Shown here: positions 60,463 to 64,000 of the stretch, in pieces
Position numbering within the stretch: the stretch's first letter is position 1
How the letters are laid out: each line of letters opens with the position of its first letter
NCBI GenBank assembly: GCA_950295325.1
Contig: OX485805.1
Span: 43,054,758 to 43,118,757 of the forward strand
Source of the DNA: Polytrichum commune
Taxonomy: Eukaryota; Streptophyta; Polytrichopsida; Polytrichales; Polytrichaceae
DNA: 64,000 nt
Direction: 5' to 3'
Notes under the pieces: generated by a model
Seen by the model: the letters and a program-made list of their open reading frames with translations, nothing else
What the model was told of the DNA's origin: nothing
Database searches by the model: none
Program-made: the position numbers and the translations under genes

Positions 60463-63400
60463 AATACACCTTAAGACACTAGAAAACACAACAAAGCATA
60501 GTCTTTGCAAAATTAGAAACCTCCAACCTGCCCCAGTAATCCTAGATGACCCACCCTGTCGATTCCAAGAAAAATCCCCTTATTCACTATATCTCCAAAT
60601 CAGAATCCACTATTGACAACAAAGAACTCCACCTGGGCCCCTCACACCCACCCTTTGGTTTCCGAGAGGGTCTAAAACTTGGACTCATAATCTGATCTTA
60701 ACGTATATAGTAGAAATCTGAACCCTCTAACATGGCCACACATTAGGCTCAAAATCTGAACCAAGCTCATTAATTACAAAGCTGAAACCTTACACATGGC
60801 CCACTAAGACCCCACTATACCCACCCTCTCCGAATCGAGAGGGTCCCCCCCCTGTCCAAATATTTAGTGCACCTCAAAACTAGACTGAGAATCTGGAATT
60901 AGCTTACACACTAGAAATTTGAACCCTCTAACATGGCCACATATTAGGCTCAAAATCTGAACCTAGCTCGTTAACTACAAATCTGAAACCACTAATATGG
61001 CCACTTATTAGGCTCATAATCAAAACCTTGCTTATCAAATACAAAGTTGAAACCTTACAAATGGCCCACTAAGACCCCACTATCCCCACCCTCTCGGAAT
61101 CGAGAGGGTCCCCCCCCCTTGGCCAAATATTTAGTGGACCTCAAAACTAGACTCAAAATATGGAATTAGCTTACACACTAGAAATTTGAACCCTCTAACA
61201 TGGCCACATATTAGGCTCAAAATATGAACCTAGCTCGTTAACTACAAATCTGAAACCACTAATATGGCCACTTATTAGGCTCATAATCAAAACCTTGCTT
61301 ATCAAATACAAAGCTGAAACCTTACACATGGCCCACTAAGACCCCACTATCCCCACCCTCTCGGAATCGAGAGGGTCCCCCCACCCTGTCCAAATATTTA
61401 GTGCACCTCAAAACTAGACTGAGAATCTGGAATTAGCTTACACACTAGAAATCTGAACCCTCTAGCATGGCCACATTTTAGGCCTAAAATCTGAACCTAG
61501 CTCATTAACTACAAATCTGATACCTTAATATGGCCCACTAAAACCCCTCTTACCCCACCCTCTCGGAATCGAGAGGCCCTTCCCCCTTGTCCAACTATTT
61601 CTTTGACCTCAAAATTAGACTGAGAATCTGTAATTAGCTTACACACTAGAAATCTGAACCCTCTAACATGGCCACATTTTAGGCCTGAAATCTGAACCTA
61701 GCTCATTAACTACAAATCTGATACCTTAATATGGCCCACTAAAACCCCTCTTACACCACCCTCTCGGAATCGAGAGGCCCTTCCCCCTTGTCCAATTATT
61801 TCTTTGACCTCAAAATTAGACTCAAAATCTGGAATTAGCTTACACACTAGAAATTTGAACCCTCTTACATGGCCACATTTTAGGCTCATAATCTGAACCT
61901 AGCTCATTAACTACAAATCTGACACCTTAACATGGCCCACTAAAACCCCTCTTACCCCACCCTCTCGGAATCGAGAGGCCCCGCCCCGGTCCAAATATTG
62001 CTTTGAATTCAAAATTAGACTCAAAATCTGAACCTAGCCTGTCAAGTACAAATCTAAAACCTCTCACTTGGCCCCCAAAAATCCCACTATCCCCACCCTC
62101 TCGGAATCGAGAGGCCCTTCCCCCTTGTGCAACTATTTCTTTGACGTCAAAATTAGACTCAAAATCTGGAATTAGCTTACACACTAGAAATCTGAACCCT
62201 CTTAGAATGGCCACATATTAGCCTCATAATCTGAACCTAGCTCATTAACTACAAATCTAATACCTTAACATGGCCCACTAAAACCCCTCTTACCCCACCC
62301 TCTCGGAATCGAGAGGCCCTTCCCCCTTGTCCAACTATTTCTTTGACCTCAAAATTAGACTGAAAATCTGGAATTAGCTTACACACCTGAAATCTGAACC
62401 CTCTTACATGGCCACATTTTAGGCTCATAATCTGAACCTAGCTCATTAACTACAAATCTAATACCTTAACATGGCCCACTAAAACCCCTCTTACCCCACC
62501 CTTTCGGAATCGAGAGGCCCTTCCCCCTTGTCCAACTATTTCTTTGACCTCAAAATTAGACTCAAAATCTGGAATTAGCTTACACACTAGAAATCTGAAC
62601 CCTCTTAGAATGGCCACATATTAGCCTCATAATCTGAACCTAGCTCATTAACTACAAATCTAATACCTTAACATGGCCCACTAAAACCCCTCTTACCCCA
62701 CCCTCTCGGAATCGAGAGGCCCTTCCCCTTGTCCAACTATTTCTTTGACCTCAAAATTAGACTCAAAAACTGGAATTAGCTTACACACTAGAAATCTGAA
62801 CCCTCTTACATGGCCACATTTTAGGCTCATAATCTGAACCTAGCTCATTAACTACAAATCGGATACCTTAACATGGCCCACTAAAACCCCTCTTACCCCA
62901 CCCTCTTGGAAACGAGAGCCCCCCCCCCCCCGGTCCAAATATTGCTTTGAACTCAAAATTAGACTCAAAATCTGAACCTAGCCTATCAAGTACAAATCTG
63001 AAACCTCTCACTTGGCCCCCAAAAATCCCACTATCCCCACCCTCTCGGAATCGAGAGGCCCTTCCCCCTTGTGCAACTATTTCTTTGACCTCAAAATTAG
63101 ACTCAAAATGTGGAATTAGCTTACACACTAGATATCTGAACTCTCTTACATGGCCACATATTAGGCTCAAAATCTGAACCTTATATCCCTCCTAATCTGA
63201 ACCTCCGTTATCAAGACCAAATCTGAAACCTCTAACTTGGCGAATAATTAGGCTCATAATCTGAACCTTTCTTATCAACTACAAATCTGATACCACAAGC
63301 ATGGCCACTTCTTTTCCTCATAATCTGAACCTAGCTTATCAAGTACAAAATCTGAAACCTCTAACTTGGCCAATTATTATGCTCATAATCTGAACCTTGC

Positions 63401-64000
63401 TTATCAACTACAACTCTGGAACCTCTAACATGGCCACTAATTAGACTCAAAATCTGGAATTAGCTTAGACACTAGAAATCTGAACCCTCTTACATGGCCA
63501 CATTTTAGGCTCAAAATCTGAACCTAGCTCATTAACTACAAATCCGATACCTTAACACGGCCCACTAAAACCCCTCTTCCACCACCCTCTCGGAATCGAG
63601 AGGCCCTTCCCCCTTGTCCAACTATTTCTCTGACCTCAAAATTAGACTGGAAATCTGGAATTAGCTTACATACTAGATTTATGAACCCTCTAACGTGGCC
63701 ACATTTTAGGCTCATAATCTGAACCTAGCTCATTAACTACAAATCCGATACCTTAACACGGCCCACTAAAACCCCTCTTGCACCACCCTCTCGGAATCGA
63801 GATGCCCTTCCCCCTTGTCCAACTATTTCTTTGACCTCAAAATTAGACTCAAAATCTGGAATTAACTTGCACACTAGAAATCTGAACCCTCTTACATGGC
63901 CACATATTAGGCTCAAAATTTGAACCTAGCCTATCAACTACAAATCTGAAACCTCTCACTTGGCCACTTATTAGGCTCATAATCTGAACCTTGCTTATCA
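60463..64000 (-). repeat. Upstream satellite array with family 3 dyads
   Basis: The same satellite as in the intron continues from about 60,670 to the window end. Dyads include 60,650-60,671 (degenerate, at the array edge), 60,823-60,844, 61,088-61,109 and 61,355-61,376, then further copies near 61,558, 61,757, 61,957, 62,096, 62,297, 62,500, 62,700, 62,903, 63,040, 63,586 and 63,786. Later copies have one decayed arm end (GAGAGGCC instead of GAGAGGGT). Longer units of about 200-270 bp alternate with ~64-bp units. The array extends past the window. No gene is seen in it. Confidence 0.9.

Noticed and set aside
61927-63177. Minus- and plus-strand frames of 72-100 codons in the right-hand satellite
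   Set aside because: They repeat with the satellite unit and have no independent coding support.

Overview
The window looks like nuclear DNA of a land plant. It has TTTAGGG-type telomere-like arrays, GT-AG introns, and a defective Ty3/Gypsy chromovirus primed by initiator tRNA-Met. I cannot name the species. The gene content (DUF7869-like and ParB-like/methyltransferase-like transposon-type proteins) would suit a non-seed plant, but that is a weak inference. No rRNA, tRNA, CRISPR or bacterial operon is visible.

Layout. 1-6,638: a non-autonomous Gypsy-type retroelement (+), its 5' LTR cut by the window edge. 6,639-11,310: a decayed DUF7869-like gene (-, copy 1) broken by that element, with a cluster of 22-bp dyads (family 2) upstream. 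12,551-22,856: segment A, with DUF7869-like copy 2 (-), a 4.4-kb satellite of 141-bp units each holding two 22-bp dyads (family 1), and flank. 23,395-24,212: a two-exon hypothetical gene. 24,323-30,491: an internally deleted minus-strand copy of a ParB-like/methyltransferase-like gene whose last exon is an FCP1-like HAD domain. 32,037-45,138: segment A', an inverted copy of A with a shorter dyad cluster and the least decayed DUF7869-like gene (copy 3), interrupted by a 7,054-bp retroelement with a 5-bp target duplication. 45,139-53,755: the plus-strand copy of the ParB-like/methyltransferase-like gene, interrupted by a 2,838-bp solo-LTR-like element, also with a 5-bp duplication. 54,275-60,462: an intact ten-exon second ParB-like/methyltransferase-like gene (-). 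Its 2.2-kb intron and its upstream region to the window end are filled with a satellite carrying a third 22-bp dyad.

Main pattern. Three unrelated dyads of the same 22-bp length each lie upstream of, and inside introns of, a particular gene set. Family 1 (GTTTGGGTCG-NN-CGACCCAAAC) goes with DUF7869-like copies 2/3 and the first ParB-like gene. Family 2 (CCCACGGGTG-NN-CACCCGTGGG) goes with DUF7869-like copy 1. Family 3 (ACCCTCTCG-N4-CGAGAGGGT) goes with the second ParB-like gene. Conserved arms with drifting centres look like binding sites for a dimeric protein. My working hypothesis is a selfish-element system in which a ParB-like or DUF7869-like protein recognises its own dyad, as bacterial ParB recognises parS. 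That link is inference; the dyads and gene models are visible in the sequence.

Region 24-50 kb is a large inverted duplication. Its outer arms (about 27,073-30,790 and 46,640-50,357) are almost identical, while inner parts are clearly diverged, which suggests recent gene conversion or a younger outer duplication.
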